From Candidatus Symbiopectobacterium endolongispinus (GTDB lineage: Bacteria; Pseudomonadota; Gammaproteobacteria; Enterobacterales; Enterobacteriaceae): a DNA stretch of 64,000 nucleotides. Below the pieces are notes generated by a model. That model was not told where the DNA came from. It saw nothing but the letters and a program-made list of their open reading frames with translations, and did no database searches. The stretch is taken from assembly GCF_018777385.1 (NCBI RefSeq), contig NZ_JAFJYB010000002.1, positions 62,001 to 126,000 of the forward strand, read 5' to 3'. The translations under genes were made by a program, and so were the position numbers. Shown here piece by piece: positions 1 through 10,852 of this stretch (positions are counted from its first letter, which is position 1; the number at the start of each line of letters is the position of its first letter).

Positions 1-321
1 GGTCAAGGCCGCCAGACCGCGCGACATCACCTCGAAATCGATGGGCTGCTGCTCAACCCGGCTCACGATATGCGGCGAGGTTGGCTCAATAAACACCAAC
101 GGATTGACCTCATCGTAAGTAAGCGACACGCTGCTGCACGCTTGCAGATGGCAAGCATCTTCATTACGAATGCCCTGTGTGGTCATCTCTGCACCGGAAG
201 CTACCGGCTTATAGCCCGCACAGCGATACCCTGCCCGTGCAGCAGTCTATAGCAATGCGCCGCTGGCGATGGTTTTGCCCACTTCTGTGTCTGTTCCGGT
301 AATAAACCAACGTTTAGTCAC
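1..321 (-). pseudogene. bioD: Dethiobiotin synthetase, nonsense-mutated, cut by window edge
   Basis: BioD carboxylates 7,8-diaminopelargonate with ATP to make dethiobiotin, the third step of biotin ring assembly. The N-terminus shows the P-loop GTDTEVGKT shortly after the start, and downstream sequence keeps the motifs AGYKPVASG and VNPLVFIEPTSPH. The GTG at 321 is preferred because it overlaps the bioC stop by 8 bp and follows a GGA. A TAG at 247-249 interrupts the frame right after ASGALL, where the family has Gln (CAG to TAG). Beyond the stop the frame reads well to the window edge, so the lesion is recent. It is the last visible gene of the leftward bioBFCD operon. Confidence 0.9.
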
Positions 322-1079
322 GATAAATAATTCCATAAACCAAATGATAACTGAGGGGAAAGCCGCCCGGTGCAGCAGGATAAACCTGCGCCAGCGCTTG
401 TAACCGCCGCCGGGTAAGCAAACCGCGCGAACGATCGCCATGTAGCCAGGTGGCGCCAATCCCTTTCAACGAGTGCATCACATCGCTTACGGTCGCAAAG
501 CAGTAGCTCATCGTGTGCTGGTAGAGCCGATGACGATAAGGGCGACAGGCATCGGCGATTTGTGCCAACGGCAAAAAATCATTGACGCGTTTTGATCCAT
601 CCAAGCTCAGCCATGCTTGCGCCAGTTCGCCGAGGGAACCTTCAACCAGCGTAGAAAACACCACCACGTGCCGGGACGCGTTGCCCGATAACAGGCCGCA
701 ATCGCACGCGGCAGATCTTCGCACCATTGCACCGCCAGATTGCTGAAGCAAAGATCGATGCTGGCATCCGCTAACGGCAAATGTTCAATATCCCCTTGTA
801 CGTAGGCATCTGCACTGTGTTCAGCCACAGCCTGTTGCAACATGCCAGCAGAAAGATCCAAGGCGATCACCTGTTTACCCAGCGCGCGCCAGCGTTGACT
901 GAAATGGCCGGTGCCGCAGCCCAGCCAGCATACAGTATCCGCTGTCCAGCAAGCGGTAGCGCCAAGGTCATCAGATGCTCACCGCTGGTGCGTTGCAGTT
1001 CGGCAAATCGGGTGTAGCGCTGTGCCGCACGACCAAAAGCCTGCGCAATGGCCCGCTTGTTATGCCATTCATTACTCAT
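314..1079 (-). pseudogene. bioC: Malonyl-ACP O-methyltransferase, two frameshifts
   Basis: BioC methylates malonyl-ACP with SAM so fatty-acid synthesis can build the pimeloyl chain for biotin. The N-terminus (KRAIAQAFGRAAQRY) and C-terminus (SLKGIGATWLHG, PLSYHLVYGI) match the family over about 255 codons. The reading frame changes near 935, just before the SAM-binding GCGTGHF motif, and again near 670 after RATRP. The start at 1079 overlaps the bioF stop by 8 bp, as expected for a coupled operon. Two independent frameshifts make a functional product very unlikely. Confidence 0.9.
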
Positions 1080-2244
1080 TGACACCCTCTCCTTGCTCAT
1101 ACGCCACCGAGTGCAAAGCGGCAAGCAGACAGGCGATGTCATAATCCGTGTGGCTGGCAGTCAGCGTAATACGCAGCCGCGCACTACAGGGCGGCACGGT
1201 GGGCGGGCGCATCGCACTGACCCAGAGTCCCTGTTCACGCAGACGCTGCGCCACACGCAACGCGGCAGCATTGTCGCCGACAATCAACGGTTGAATGGCA
1301 CTGTGGGACGGCATCAAGGTAAAAGGCAAATCACCAACTCCGGCGCGAAACTGAGCAATATGGCGGCCTAGCCTGTCACGTAGCGCGTCACCCTGCTGAA
1401 TACAGGACAACGCCGCGCGTAATGCGCAAGCCTGGGCCGGTGGCATGCTGGTGCTGTAGATCAGATGACGGGCAAACTGCAAGAAATAGTCGGCCACCGA
1501 TTCGCTGCACAACAGTGCAGCTCCGCTCACGCCAAACGCCTTGCCGAACGTCACGACCAGCAATTCGGGTTTTATCCCCTGTTGCCAGCAACTGCCACGG
1601 CCCTGCTGGCCGCACACGCCTATCCCGTGTGCATCATCCACCATCAGACAGGCGCCGTGCGCCTGCGTCAACGCATGCAGTGCCCCCAGCGATGCGCTGT
1701 CACCGTCCATACTGAAAATACCTTCCGTGACGGCAAGGGTTTCGCCCGGGCAATCCCATCCCAACAGGCGTTGCAGCGCTGCCGGCTGATTATGCGCAAA
1801 GCGCCGCAGAGTGGCCGGTGACTGGGCGGCAGCTTCCAGTAATGACGCATGGCTGAGCTTGTCCGCCAGAATGCGATCTTGTCCCTGCATCAGGGCGGCA
1901 ACCACCGCTTGATTCGCAGCATAACCGGAGACAAACAGCAGCGCACGCGGGTAACCCAGCCATTGCGCCACTTCACCCTCCAACACCGCATGCGCATCAG
2001 TATACCCTGTGACATGTCCTGAACCACCGCTGCCCACGCCATCGCGCGTTGCACCGGTTTGCCAGGCCTCAATAATGGCTGGATGCTGGCTTAAGCCCAG
2101 ATAGTCATTGCTGGAGAAATTCAGGTAGCGCTGTCCTTGCTGCGTCAACCAACGCCCACCGCCCTGATTAACAATACGTGAGCGATAAGCATCTTGCTCA
2201 CGGCGTGCGATCAGCGCCGTATCTATGCGTTTTTGCCATCCCAT
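1072..2244 (-). CDS. bioF: 8-amino-7-oxononanoate synthase (KAPA synthase)
   Basis: BioF is a PLP enzyme that condenses pimeloyl-ACP (or -CoA) with L-alanine to give 8-amino-7-oxononanoate, the first ring-forming step of biotin synthesis. The 390-residue protein is full length (E. coli 384). Visible motifs are the glycine-rich [11 protein letters not shown] near residues 71-81, VDDAHG near 202-207 and the PLP-lysine segment TFGKAFG (Lys about 235). It lies 5 bp after bioB and overlaps bioC. It is the only intact biotin gene here. Without bioA, bioB, bioC and bioD its product has no route to biotin, so it is probably simply not yet mutated. Confidence 0.95.
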   Translation of the reverse strand: MGWQKRIDTALIARREQDAYRSRIVNQGGGRWLTQQGQRYLNFSSNDYLGLSQHPAIIEAWQTGATRDGVGSGGSGHVTGYTDAHAVLEGEVAQWLGYPRALLFVSGYAANQAVVAALMQGQDRILADKLSHASLLEAAAQSPATLRRFAHNQPAALQRLLGWDCPGETLAVTEGIFSMDGDSASLGALHALTQAHGACLMVDDAHGIGVCGQQGRGSCWQQGIKPELLVVTFGKAFGVSGAALLCSESVADYFLQFARHLIYSTSMPPAQACALRAALSCIQQGDALRDRLGRHIAQFRAGVGDLPFTLMPSHSAIQPLIVGDNAAALRVAQRLREQGLWVSAMRPPTVPPCSARLRITLTASHTDYDIACLLAALHSVAYEQGEGVNE

Positions 2245-2249
2245 AAGTG

Positions 2250-3287
2250 TTACACGGCAGCGTTATAGAACTGTTCAGTATCGGCTTCCAGCACCTGCTG
2301 CGCCAGCCGCATCTGCTGTTGGTTGTCACCGGCCTCCGTTTCCGTTTGCTGAGGATTGAGACTCAGTTTGCGAAACAGGATCAAATCCTTGTCTTCTTTC
2401 GGATTGGGGGTGATCAGCAGCTTGCAGCCATAAAAAATGGAGTTGGCACCAGCCATAAAACACATGGCCTGGGTCTGCTCGCTCATCTGTTCGCGACCCG
2501 CAGACAGGCGCACGTGGGAGGTGGGCATCATGATGCGAGCGACGGCGATAGTGCGGATAAAATCGAAAGGTTCAACGTCGTCGTTATTTTCCAGCGGCGT
2601 ACCTTTTACTTTCACCAGCATATTGATCGGCACGCTTTCCGGCGGCGTCGGCAGGTTTGCCAGTTGCACCAACAATCCTGCACGATCGCGCACCGTTTCG
2701 CCTAATCCGACAATGCCGCCTGAGCAGACTTTAATTCCCGCGTGGCGCACTTTGTCAAGCGTATCCAGTCGTTCCTGATAGGTACGGGTGGTGGTGATGT
2801 TGCCGTAGAACTCCGGCTAGGTGTCTAGGTTATGGTTATAGAAATCCAGCCCGGCGTCAGCCAATCGTTCCGCCTGATCGCCGTGTAAAGCGCCTAACGT
2901 CATGCAGGTTTCCATCCCCATTTCCTTGACGTCTTTCACCATCTGTTCCAGATAAGGCATATCGCGCTCATGGGGATTTTTCCAGGCGGCTCCCATACAG
3001 AAACGGGTTGAGCCTGCCGCTTTAGCCTGACGCGCGGAATCCAGCACCTGCTCGACCTGCATCAATCGCTCCGCTTCCAGCCCGGTGCGATAACGCGCAC
3101 TCTGCGGGCAATATTTGCAATCCTCCGGGCAGGCGCCAGTTTTGATGGAGAGCAGCGTGCTGACCTGCACCTGACGCGGATCGAAATGCTGACGATGCAC
3201 CTGCTGCGCCTCAAACATCAACTCTAAAAACGGTTTATCAAACAGTTGTTGCGCTTGCCCCAGCGTCCAATGAATACGTTCTGCCAT
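2250..3287 (-). pseudogene. bioB: Biotin synthase, internal TAG
   Basis: BioB is the radical-SAM enzyme that inserts sulfur into dethiobiotin. The cluster-binding motif [11 protein letters not shown], the N-H-N-L-D-T segment and the C-terminal [14 protein letters not shown] and [11 protein letters not shown] motifs are all present in one frame. A TAG at 2817-2819 replaces the Ser normally found after HNLDT, cutting the protein at about residue 156 of 345. The ATG at 3287 matches the family N-terminus ([10 protein letters not shown]). It is the first gene of the leftward operon, transcribed from the shared bioA-bioB regulatory region. A single substitution indicates recent inactivation. Confidence 0.93.
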
Positions 3288-3349
3288 ATGGTTGGCCTCT
3301 TTGTTCGACAGGGTGCCATGCCGCCAGTGCGGCATGAAAATGTGGCGTA

Positions 3350-3404
3350 AGTGTAAATGACAACGCTATACCGTCAACCATATGAGTGTTAATTTAGTTT
3401 ACAA
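3350..3404 (-). promoter_or_regulatory. bioA/bioB control region: BirA-operator-like palindrome and bioB promoter
   Basis: On the minus strand TTGTAAAC and GGTTGAC lie 17 bp apart (plus-strand 3371-3404). This matches the layout of the E. coli bio operator (TTGTAAACC, 16-bp gap, GGTTTACAA), but the second half is mutated. A promoter for bioB is visible as TTGACG (3372-3377), a 16-bp spacer and TACACT (3350-3355), overlapping the operator. BirA repression is inferred from this arrangement. Confidence 0.6.
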
Positions 3405-3419
3405 AACGGTTTATTAATA

Positions 3420-4712
3420 ATGTTGCTTTCGAACGCAGACCTGGAATTTGATCAACGCCATATCTGGCATCCTTACACCTAAATGACACCCCCCTTCCCT
3501 GTTATCCGGTGGTAGCGGCACACGGGTATCACCTGCAACTGGACGATTGGCGAGAACTTGTGGATGGCATGTCTTCCTGGTGGGCGGCGATCCACGGCTA
3601 TAACCACCAGCGTATGAACCAGGCCTTGCGGCAGCAAATAGCTCAAATGTCGCATGTGATGTTTGGCGGCATTACGCACCCTCAAGCCATCGCGCTATGC
3701 TAACGGCTGGTCACTATTACGCCTGCGCCGTTGGAGTGTGTGTTTCTGGCCGATTCCGGTTCGGTGGCCGTAGAAGTGGCGCTCAAAATGGCGCTGCAAT
3801 ATTGGCAGGCGCGCGGCGAGCGTCGGGCGCACTTTTTGACCCTGCGCCACGGCTATTATGGCGACACCTTTGGTGCGATGTCGGTGTGTGACCCGCACAA
3901 TGCCATGCACAGCCTCTATCAGGGATATCTGCCTGAACACCTGTTTGCCGATGCACCACGCAGCCGCTTTGATGGCGAGTGGTATGAATCTGATATCCAG
4001 ACGCTACGCGATATGCTGGAAACGCACCGTCATGATATCGCCGCCGTTATCCTTGAACCGGTGGTTCAGGGCGCAGGCGGAATGCGTATCTACCACCCCA
4101 CCTACCTCAAGCGCGTGCGCGAGTTGTGCGATAACCACGGTATCTTACTGATAGCAGACGAAATAGCGACCGGATTTGGCCGCACGGGGACGCTGTTTGC
4201 CTGTGAACATGCCGATATCGCCCCCGACATTCTCTGTCTGGGTAAAGCGCTGACCGGAGGATACCTGACGCGGTCAGCCACCTTGACCACGCGTAACGTC
4301 GCCGACACCATCAGCAACGGCGAAGCGGGTTGTTTTATGCATGGCCCGACTTTTATGGCTAACCCATTGGCCTGTGCCGCCGCCAATGCCAGTCTTGAAC
4401 TGCTGGCAGACGGGGAATGGCAGCCACAGGTGATGGCAATTGAGCGCCAATTGCGCGCTGAATTACTGCCATTACTGGATGCCGCGTTGGTGGAGGACGT
4501 GCGCGTTCTGGGCGCGATTGGCGTACTGGAAACCACACGACCTGTGAACGTGGCGCGAGTGCAGCGCTTTTTTTGTCGAGCGCGGTGTATGGATCCGGCC
4601 TTTTGGTAAGCTGCTGTATGTTATGCCGCCCTATATTATCTCTCAACAGGCCTTAACACGCTTGACCCGCGCACTGCGTGACGCCGTACATCGGCCTGAA
4701 TTGTTTCAATAA
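3420..4712 (+). pseudogene. bioA: DAPA aminotransferase, four lesions
   Basis: BioA transfers an amino group from SAM to 8-amino-7-oxononanoate (PLP enzyme). Homology runs from [11 protein letters not shown] at the start to MPPYIIS near the end. Four lesions are visible: TAA at 3480-3482 (after HPYT), a one-base loss in a C6 tract at 3489-3494, TAA at 3701-3703 (after IALC), and a one-base gain in the T7 tract at 4568-4574. The PLP-lysine region LCLGKALTGGY and [16 protein letters not shown] are still recognisable. It is divergent from bioB. The ATG at 3420 has only a weak Shine-Dalgarno. Confidence 0.92.
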
Positions 4713-4804
4713 CGGCGGGGAAAGTCAGCGGAAAAACCTGTGATCTGTGGCACACCAAATTGATTAGCGCTATGATAATTGCCTCAACTTATCAGGAACT
4801 TCCC

Positions 4805-5215
4805 ATGCGTAATACGACAATCCTTTGCGGGCAGTATTTACGCGCTTTCGCACTTATTTATCTGTGTCTGTTCGCAGGTAATGCGATATCCGCGTTACTC
4901 CCGCTGACTATTCCCGGCAGCATTATCGGTATGCTTATCCTCTTTGCTCTGCTGGCTTCGCAGATCCTTCCTGCGCCTTGGGTAAAGCCCGGCTGCCATT
5001 TGATGATTCGCTACATGGCGCTGCTGTTTGTGCCTATCGGCGTGGGCGTCATGAATTACTATGATCTGCTGAGCAAGCAGTTTGGCCCCATCGTGGTGTC
5101 CTGTCTTATCAGTACGCTGGTGGTAATGCTGGTCGTCGGTTTTTGCACGCAGTTGATGCAACGCGAACACATCATCACCACGCACGAAACACCCGATGAG
5201 GAAGGGAAAAAATAA
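4805..5215 (+). CDS. yohJ: CidA/LrgA-family inner-membrane protein
   Basis: A 136-residue hydrophobic protein with about four membrane segments and the family signatures [14 protein letters not shown] and [13 protein letters not shown]. It belongs to the CidA/LrgA holin-like family and matches E. coli YohJ (132 aa). With YohK it forms a CidA/CidB-type pair linked to murein hydrolase activity or small-molecule export; the exact substrate is not settled. The ATG at 4805 follows AGGAA at a normal distance and fits the family length better than an upstream ATG. The stop overlaps the yohK start (TAATG), indicating translational coupling. Confidence 0.9.
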   Translation: MRNTTILCGQYLRAFALIYLCLFAGNAISALLPLTIPGSIIGMLILFALLASQILPAPWVKPGCHLMIRYMALLFVPIGVGVMNYYDLLSKQFGPIVVSCLISTLVVMLVVGFCTQLMQREHIITTHETPDEEGKK

Positions 5216-5910
5216 TGTTGTCCAACATCTGGTGGTCATTACCCCTGACCTTGCTGACCTTCTTCGCGGCGCGCAAGTTGGCGATAAAATGCAAAATGCC
5301 ACTGCTAAACCCACTGCTGGTGTCGATGGCTATCCTGATCCCGGTATTACTGCTGCTCAATATCCCTTACGAAAACTACTTCGCAGGCAGTAAAGTGCTG
5401 AACGATCTGTTGCAGCCCGCCGTGGTGGCGTTGGCGTTTCCGCTCTATGAACAGCTTCATCAGATCCGTGCGCGTTGGAAATCCATCATCAGCGTCTGCT
5501 TTACCGGCAGTATGGCGGCCATTATTTCCGGTACGCTCATTGCGCTGTGGCTTGGTGCCACGCCCGAGATCGCCGCATCGGTGCTGCCTAAATCGGTAAC
5601 CACGCCCATCGCCATGGCAGTCGCAAGCACCATCGGCGGTATTCCCGCCATCAGCGCGGTCTGTGTGATTTTTGTCGGCATCCTTGGTGCGGTCTTCGGA
5701 CACACCCTGTTTAATCGTGTGGGTATTCGCACCAAGGCAGCGCGCGGGCTCGCAATGGGGACAGCGTCACACGCGCTGGGCACGACCCGTTGCGTCGAGA
5801 TCGATTTTCAGGAAGGGGCGTTCAGCTCATTAGCATTGGTGATTTGCGGTATCATGACCTCGCTGATTGCGCCTTTTATCTTTCCGCTGCTGGTACAACT
5901 GTTTCACTAG
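5215..5910 (+). CDS. yohK: CidB/LrgB-family inner-membrane protein
   Basis: A 231-residue polytopic membrane protein, the length of E. coli YohK and LrgB. Characteristic segments are LPKSVTTPIAMAVA (about 123-136), IGGIPAISA and GTASHALGTTR (about 181-191). It is the partner of the upstream LrgA-like protein, with which it shares a one-base overlap. It is intact in a region full of broken genes. A GC hairpin follows the stop. Confidence 0.92.
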   Translation: MLSNIWWSLPLTLLTFFAARKLAIKCKMPLLNPLLVSMAILIPVLLLLNIPYENYFAGSKVLNDLLQPAVVALAFPLYEQLHQIRARWKSIISVCFTGSMAAIISGTLIALWLGATPEIAASVLPKSVTTPIAMAVASTIGGIPAISAVCVIFVGILGAVFGHTLFNRVGIRTKAARGLAMGTASHALGTTRCVEIDFQEGAFSSLALVICGIMTSLIAPFIFPLLVQLFH

Positions 5911-5927
5911 CGACACAGATGATGCAG

Positions 5928-5951
5928 ACGGCGCGATAATCGCCGCGCCGT
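5928..5951 (+). terminator. GC-rich hairpin after yohK
   Basis: An 8-bp perfect stem (ACGGCGCG / CGCGCCGT) with an 8-nt loop, 17 bp after the yohK stop. There is no clear T tract, so it may be a weak or Rho-assisted terminator. Confidence 0.4.
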
Positions 5952-6100
5952 TGCATTCTGCTCGATAATTTGAGATATATCGCGCAGAATGCATCTTAAT
6001 TTCAATAAGTTCACGTTCGACGAGATAATGATCACGATTTATTGATAGGCTACCTTTTTACCCTGACAACAAACAATAATGGCAAAAAGAGTACATCGCT

Positions 6101-7039
6101 ATGCATACACGATATCACGCCCCTTTTGCACAACTTTCTGACACACTGCAACACGCCTTGCTACCAATACTTGAACGTCCTGACTTTGTCGGGATGTTGC
6201 TTGCTGACGACGTAACGACCCTTTGTACCCAATGCGATCTGACGCCAGAGACGTTAGCCTACGCCTTACTCCCCATTGCGGCTGCCTGCGCCATTGCCCA
6301 TATTTCTCAATTTCAGGTGGGTGCCGTTGCTCAGGGCGAAAGTGGCAACCTCTACTTTGGTGCCAACATGGAGTTCACTGCCGTGCCGTTACAACAAACG
6401 CTGCACGCGGAGCAGAGCGCCATAGCCCATGCCTGGCTGCGCCAGGAGCTAGGTTTGACCAGTATCACGGTGAACTACACGCCCTGCGGGCACTGCCGTC
6501 AGTTTATGAATGAACTGAATCGGGCGAACACGCTGCATATACACCTGCCGGGGCGCGAACCCGCGCAGTTACATCACTATTTACCCGACGCCTTTGGACC
6601 GCAGAATCTGAATATCACCACGCTGTTGATGGACCCGGTCAATCACGGACGCACCCTGCTCGATGCCGATCTGCTGGCGCAGACCGCGTTGGACGCCGCA
6701 AACCGTAGCCATGCGCCTTACAGCAATGCGCTGAGCGGCGTCGCGCTGGAAACCGATCGCGGCACAGTGTATACCGGGCGCTACGCAGAGAATGCCGCGT
6801 TCAACCCCAGCCTGCCGCCGCTTCAGGTGGCATTGAACCTGATGAATCTGGTCGGTGAAGATATTCACAGGGTGCGCCTCGCGGCACTGGTTGAGCCGCG
6901 CAATACCACCATCAGTCAGTGTGATGTTGCAAATTATTCTGGCGGAAGCCGGGTGTACCGACGTACAGCAGCACTTTATCGACTGATACAGCGCACAAAA
7001 ATGATGGATGAACCGGTGAGCATTGACAAAATGTTGTGA
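6101..7039 (+). CDS. cdd: Cytidine deaminase with frameshifted C-terminus
   Basis: Cdd hydrolyses cytidine and deoxycytidine to uridine nucleosides in pyrimidine salvage. The catalytic domain is complete: HAEQ with the zinc His and catalytic Glu near residues 102-105, and the PCGHCRQF zinc motif near 129-136. The second, non-catalytic deaminase-like domain follows. Near 6920 the frame shifts. The ancestral tail (read in the next frame as [14 protein letters not shown]) ended at 6984-6986, and the actual frame runs 18 codons further, giving 312 aa (E. coli 294). The active site is upstream of the change, so activity may persist, but the last 40 or so residues are novel. Confidence 0.8.
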   Translation: MHTRYHAPFAQLSDTLQHALLPILERPDFVGMLLADDVTTLCTQCDLTPETLAYALLPIAAACAIAHISQFQVGAVAQGESGNLYFGANMEFTAVPLQQTLHAEQSAIAHAWLRQELGLTSITVNYTPCGHCRQFMNELNRANTLHIHLPGREPAQLHHYLPDAFGPQNLNITTLLMDPVNHGRTLLDADLLAQTALDAANRSHAPYSNALSGVALETDRGTVYTGRYAENAAFNPSLPPLQVALNLMNLVGEDIHRVRLAALVEPRNTTISQCDVANYSGGSRVYRRTAALYRLIQRTKMMDEPVSIDKML

Positions 7040-7166
7040 CGCAAGTCATGTGTAACTATTTTAATTAACATTTTCTGTACATATTTTTTGGGTAATTTAA
7101 GATCCGCGCTGCCATGTCGTGTCATTACCTAAATTCGTTTCTGTTACCCGAATAGTAAGAAAAGTC

Positions 7167-8864
7167 ATGGAATTAGAATACTAAAGCAAACGCGCCCTCT
7201 ACATCCCTTATGCTGGCCCCATTCTGTTGGAATTCCCTTTGCTGAACAAAGGTAGCGCCTTCACCAATGAAGAGCGTGCCAACTTCAACCTGCATGGCCT
7301 GTTACCTGAAGCCGTGGAGACCATTGAAGAACAGGCAAAACGCGCCTGGCGTCAGTATCAGGAATTCAAAAATGATATGGGGAAGCACGTCTACCTGCGT
7401 AACATTCAGGATACTAACGAGACGCTGTTTTACCGCCTGTTGGACGCACACCTGACCGAAATGATGCCGATCATCTACACCGCAACGGTCGGTCAGGCGT
7501 GCGAACACTTCTCAGATATTTACCGTCGTGCTCGCGGCTTGTTTATCTCCTATCAGAACCGTGAAAACATCGATGACATGCTGCAAAACGCCACCAAGCA
7601 GAACGTGAAGGTGATCGTGGTCACCGACGGTGAGCGTACCCTTGGCCTGGGCGACCAGGGCATCGGTGGCATGGGGATCCCTATCGGTAAACTGTCGCCC
7701 TACACCGCCTGTGGCGGCATCAGCCCGGCTTATACCTTGCCCGTCGTGCTGGATGTGGGCACCAACAACCCGCAGCGCCTGAACGATCCACTCTATATGG
7801 GCTGGCGCCACCCACGCATTACCGGCGAAGAGTACGATGCCTTCGTGGAAGAATTTATTCAGGCAGTAAAACGCCGCTGGCCGAACGTGTTGCTGCAATT
7901 TGAAGACTTTGCGCAAAGCAATGCCACGCCGCTGTTAAACCGTTACCGCGATGAAATCTGCTGCTTTAACGACGACATTCAAGGCACCGCCGCCGTGGCG
8001 TTGGGCAGCCTGATTGCCGCCAGCCGTGCTGCTGGCACACAACTGCGCGATCAGACGGTCACCTTCCTGGGTGCCGGTTCCGCCGGTTGCGGTATCGCCG
8101 AGCAAATTATCGCGCAGATGAAATCTGAAGGTCTGAGCGAAGAAAAAGCGCGTGCCCGCGTGTTTATGGTGGATCGCTTCGGTCTGCTGACCGACAAACT
8201 GCCGAACCTGTTCGATTTCCAGAGCAAGCTGGTGCAGAAGAGTGAATTGCTGAGCGAGTGGGACGTTGCCAGTGACGCTATCTCACTGCTGGAAGTGGTG
8301 CGCAACGCCAAGCCGACTATCCTGATTGGCGTTTCTGGTCAGCCGGGTCTGTTCACGGAAGAGATCATTCGCGAAATGCACACCCACTGCGCACGTCCTA
8401 TCGTGATGCCGCTTTCCAACCCAACCTCCCGCGTGGAAGCGCGTCCGGAAGATATTATCCGCTGGACCGACGGTGCCGCACTGGTCGCAACCGGAAGTAC
8501 GTTTGCGCCGGTTAAGCACAAGGACACGCTGTTCCCGATTGCCCAATGCAACAACTCCTGTATCTTCCCCGGTATTGGCTTAGGCGTGTTGGCTTGTGGT
8601 GCCAAACGCATTACCGATGGCATGCTGATGGCCGCCAGCCGCGCATTGGCAGACTGTTCACCGCTTGCCAACAACGGTGAAGGTGCCTTGTTGCCTGACC
8701 TGAAAGACATCCAGGATGTGTCTCGCTGTATCGCGATGGACGTAGCAAAAGCCGCGCAGTTGCATGGTGTAGCAGAAGTGACCTCCAGCGATACGCTGGC
8801 GAAGGCCATTACGCACAACTTCTGGCAACCGCAATACCGCAGCTATAAGCGCACCTCATTCTAA
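7167..8864 (+). pseudogene. maeA: NAD-dependent malic enzyme with stop at codon 6
   Basis: MaeA (SfcA) decarboxylates malate to pyruvate with NAD+. From ATG 7167 the frame reads MELEY then TAA (7182-7184), then continues without interruption through [12 protein letters not shown] to the end at 8864. Everything after the stop is full length: DTNETLFYR, the IYTATVG segment (family usually IYTPTVG), [27 protein letters not shown] and [13 protein letters not shown] (NAD fold). An in-frame TTG at 7227 could allow restart of a 545-residue protein lacking only about 20 residues, so residual function is possible. A strong terminator follows. Confidence 0.8.
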
Positions 8865-8886
8865 GCGTTTCTGCCACCTGAAACAC

Positions 8887-8913
8887 AACGGCCCCGATAA
8901 TGGGGCCGTTTTT
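8887..8913 (+). terminator. Rho-independent terminator after maeA
   Basis: A 9-bp perfect stem AACGGCCCC / GGGGCCGTT with a 6-nt loop followed by a T run. It lies 22 bp after maeA and 13 bp before the end of the convergent gsiD gene, so it may serve both directions. Confidence 0.9.
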
Positions 8914-8925
8914 ATTTGTGTTGAG

Positions 8926-9831
8926 CTACGGGCGTAATTTAGGGTCGAGCGCATCGCGCAAACCATCCCCTAGCAAATTAAACGCCAGCACGGTCAGGAA
9001 AATCGCCAGACTGGGAAACAACGCCACATGCGGTGTCATTACCATATCAGCCCGCGCATCATTGAGCATCGCCCCCCACTCCGGCGTCGGCGGCTGCGCC
9101 CCGAGGCCAAGAAAAGAGAGGCTAGCCGCCGTAATGATCGACATGCCCACACGCATCGAAAAATAGACCACAATCGACGAAAAGGTGCCGGGAAGAATAT
9201 GGCGCAACAAAATGGTGCGGTCAGATGCGCCGAGGCTACGCGCCGATTCCACGTACGTTTGCTGTTTCAACACCAAGGTATTACCACGCACCAGACGCGC
9301 AAAGGCCGGAATGCTGAAAATCGCCACGGCGACAATCACATTGGCCATACCGCTGCCCATCACCGCCACCACGGCAATCGCCAGCAGAATGCCCGGAAAG
9401 GCAAACAGCACGTCACACAAGCGCATAATCAGCCGATCCCAACTCCCTTCATAGTAACCGGCCACCAGCCCCAGCAACGTACCGATGATCATACCCACCA
9501 CCACGGACAAGATGCCTGCCGCCAGCGAAATACGCGCGCCGAGCAGAATACGGCTGAAGATATCGCGACCCAGCGCATCAACGCCGAGCCAATGCAGCGA
9601 AGAGGGTCCCTCGTTCAAACGGTCATAATCGAAATAATTTTCCGCATCGAACGGAGCCAGATAAGGCGCAAGCAGCGCCACGGCAATCAGTAACAACACA
9701 AAGACGCCCGCCATCACTGCCGTGCGCTGCAACAAAAAGCGTCGCCAAAACTCACCGAACGGAGTGCGGATGGTAGTTTCCCGCAGCAGCGGCAGCGTTG
9801 CCAGCACGGCCTTGCGTCGCCAATGTTTCAT
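8926..9831 (-). CDS. gsiD: Glutathione ABC transporter permease GsiD
   Basis: Inner-membrane permease of the dipeptide/oligopeptide (DppC/OppC) type, 301 aa, matching E. coli GsiD along its length. It pairs with GsiC to form the channel for periplasmic glutathione uptake. Visible features are an N-terminal membrane segment near residues 35-57, [12 protein letters not shown], about five further membrane segments and the ABC-coupling loop ([19 protein letters not shown]). It is the last gene of the leftward gsiABCD operon, 9 bp after gsiC. Confidence 0.93.
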   Translation of the reverse strand: MKHWRRKAVLATLPLLRETTIRTPFGEFWRRFLLQRTAVMAGVFVLLLIAVALLAPYLAPFDAENYFDYDRLNEGPSSLHWLGVDALGRDIFSRILLGARISLAAGILSVVVGMIIGTLLGLVAGYYEGSWDRLIMRLCDVLFAFPGILLAIAVVAVMGSGMANVIVAVAIFSIPAFARLVRGNTLVLKQQTYVESARSLGASDRTILLRHILPGTFSSIVVYFSMRVGMSIITAASLSFLGLGAQPPTPEWGAMLNDARADMVMTPHVALFPSLAIFLTVLAFNLLGDGLRDALDPKLRP

Positions 9832-9840
9832 CGCGGTTCC

Positions 9841-10761
9841 TTATCGATAGCGAATTGACGGGTTGATTGCCGCATAAAGCACATCCACCAGCAGGTTAAT
9901 TACAATAAACTCCAGTGAGAATAACAGCACTAATCCTTGGATTACGGGATAATCGCGCATCTCCACCGCGTCCACTAACAACCGGCCTAACCCCGGCCAG
10001 TTGAACACTTTTTCCACTACGATAGACCCGCCCAGCAAAAAGCCAAACTGAAGCCCCATCATCGTCACCACCGGGATCAGCGCGTTGCGCAAACCATGTT
10101 TGGTGATGACCAAAAATTCACGGACACCTTTAGCGCGTGCGGTGCGCATGTAATCTTCTTGCAGCACATCGGCAAAGGATGCACGCATGAAACGCGCCAT
10201 CACAGCGGCAACGGCAGCGCCGAGGGTGATTGAGGGCAACACATAGTGACGCCAGCTCTCCGCGCCGACGGTAGGTAACCAGCCCAGTTCAACGGAAAAC
10301 ACCTGCATCAACAGCATCCCCAACGCAAACGATGGAAATGACAGGCCGGATACCGCCAGCGTCATCCCCAGACGGTCAGGCCAGCGATTGCGCCAGATAG
10401 CGGAAATCATGCCGATGCTCATGCCGAAGATCACCGCCCACACCATGCTGGTTAAGGTAAGCCAAAGAGTCGGCAGAAAGCGGATGGCAATCTCATTGGC
10501 GACCGGGCGTTTAGAGGCCATCGAGGTGCCCAGATCTCCTTGCAACACATGAGTAAAAAAGCGCCGGAATTGTTCGTAGAGCGGTCTATCCAGACCTAAA
10601 TCCTGTCGAACCATGGCAATCACGGCAGCATCAGCCTCACGCCCAGCCATCAGGCGCGCAGGATCGCCTGGCAGCAGGTGTATAAACATAAACACCACGA
10701 CCAGCACAATCAGCAAGGTAGGGATCATGCCCAGCAGCCGTTTGAGGAAGTAATTCAGCAT
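9841..10761 (-). CDS. gsiC: Glutathione ABC transporter permease GsiC
   Basis: DppB-type permease, 306 aa, collinear with E. coli GsiC. It starts [15 protein letters not shown], followed by a membrane segment, the LPGDPARL motif and the coupling loop [10 protein letters not shown], and ends at AINPSIRYR. Partner of GsiD. A 136-bp gap with a strong stem-loop separates it from gsiB, a common way to give the binding protein more mRNA than the permeases. Confidence 0.93.
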   Translation of the reverse strand: MLNYFLKRLLGMIPTLLIVLVVVFMFIHLLPGDPARLMAGREADAAVIAMVRQDLGLDRPLYEQFRRFFTHVLQGDLGTSMASKRPVANEIAIRFLPTLWLTLTSMVWAVIFGMSIGMISAIWRNRWPDRLGMTLAVSGLSFPSFALGMLLMQVFSVELGWLPTVGAESWRHYVLPSITLGAAVAAVMARFMRASFADVLQEDYMRTARAKGVREFLVITKHGLRNALIPVVTMMGLQFGFLLGGSIVVEKVFNWPGLGRLLVDAVEMRDYPVIQGLVLLFSLEFIVINLLVDVLYAAINPSIRYR

Positions 10762-10852
10762 AACAACATGATTATCCTTCTTGTTTCATTGTCTGGCATG
10801 GCGTTCTCTGCCCCCCTGTTTTACACGCGGCGGCAACACGGAAATTACCAGG

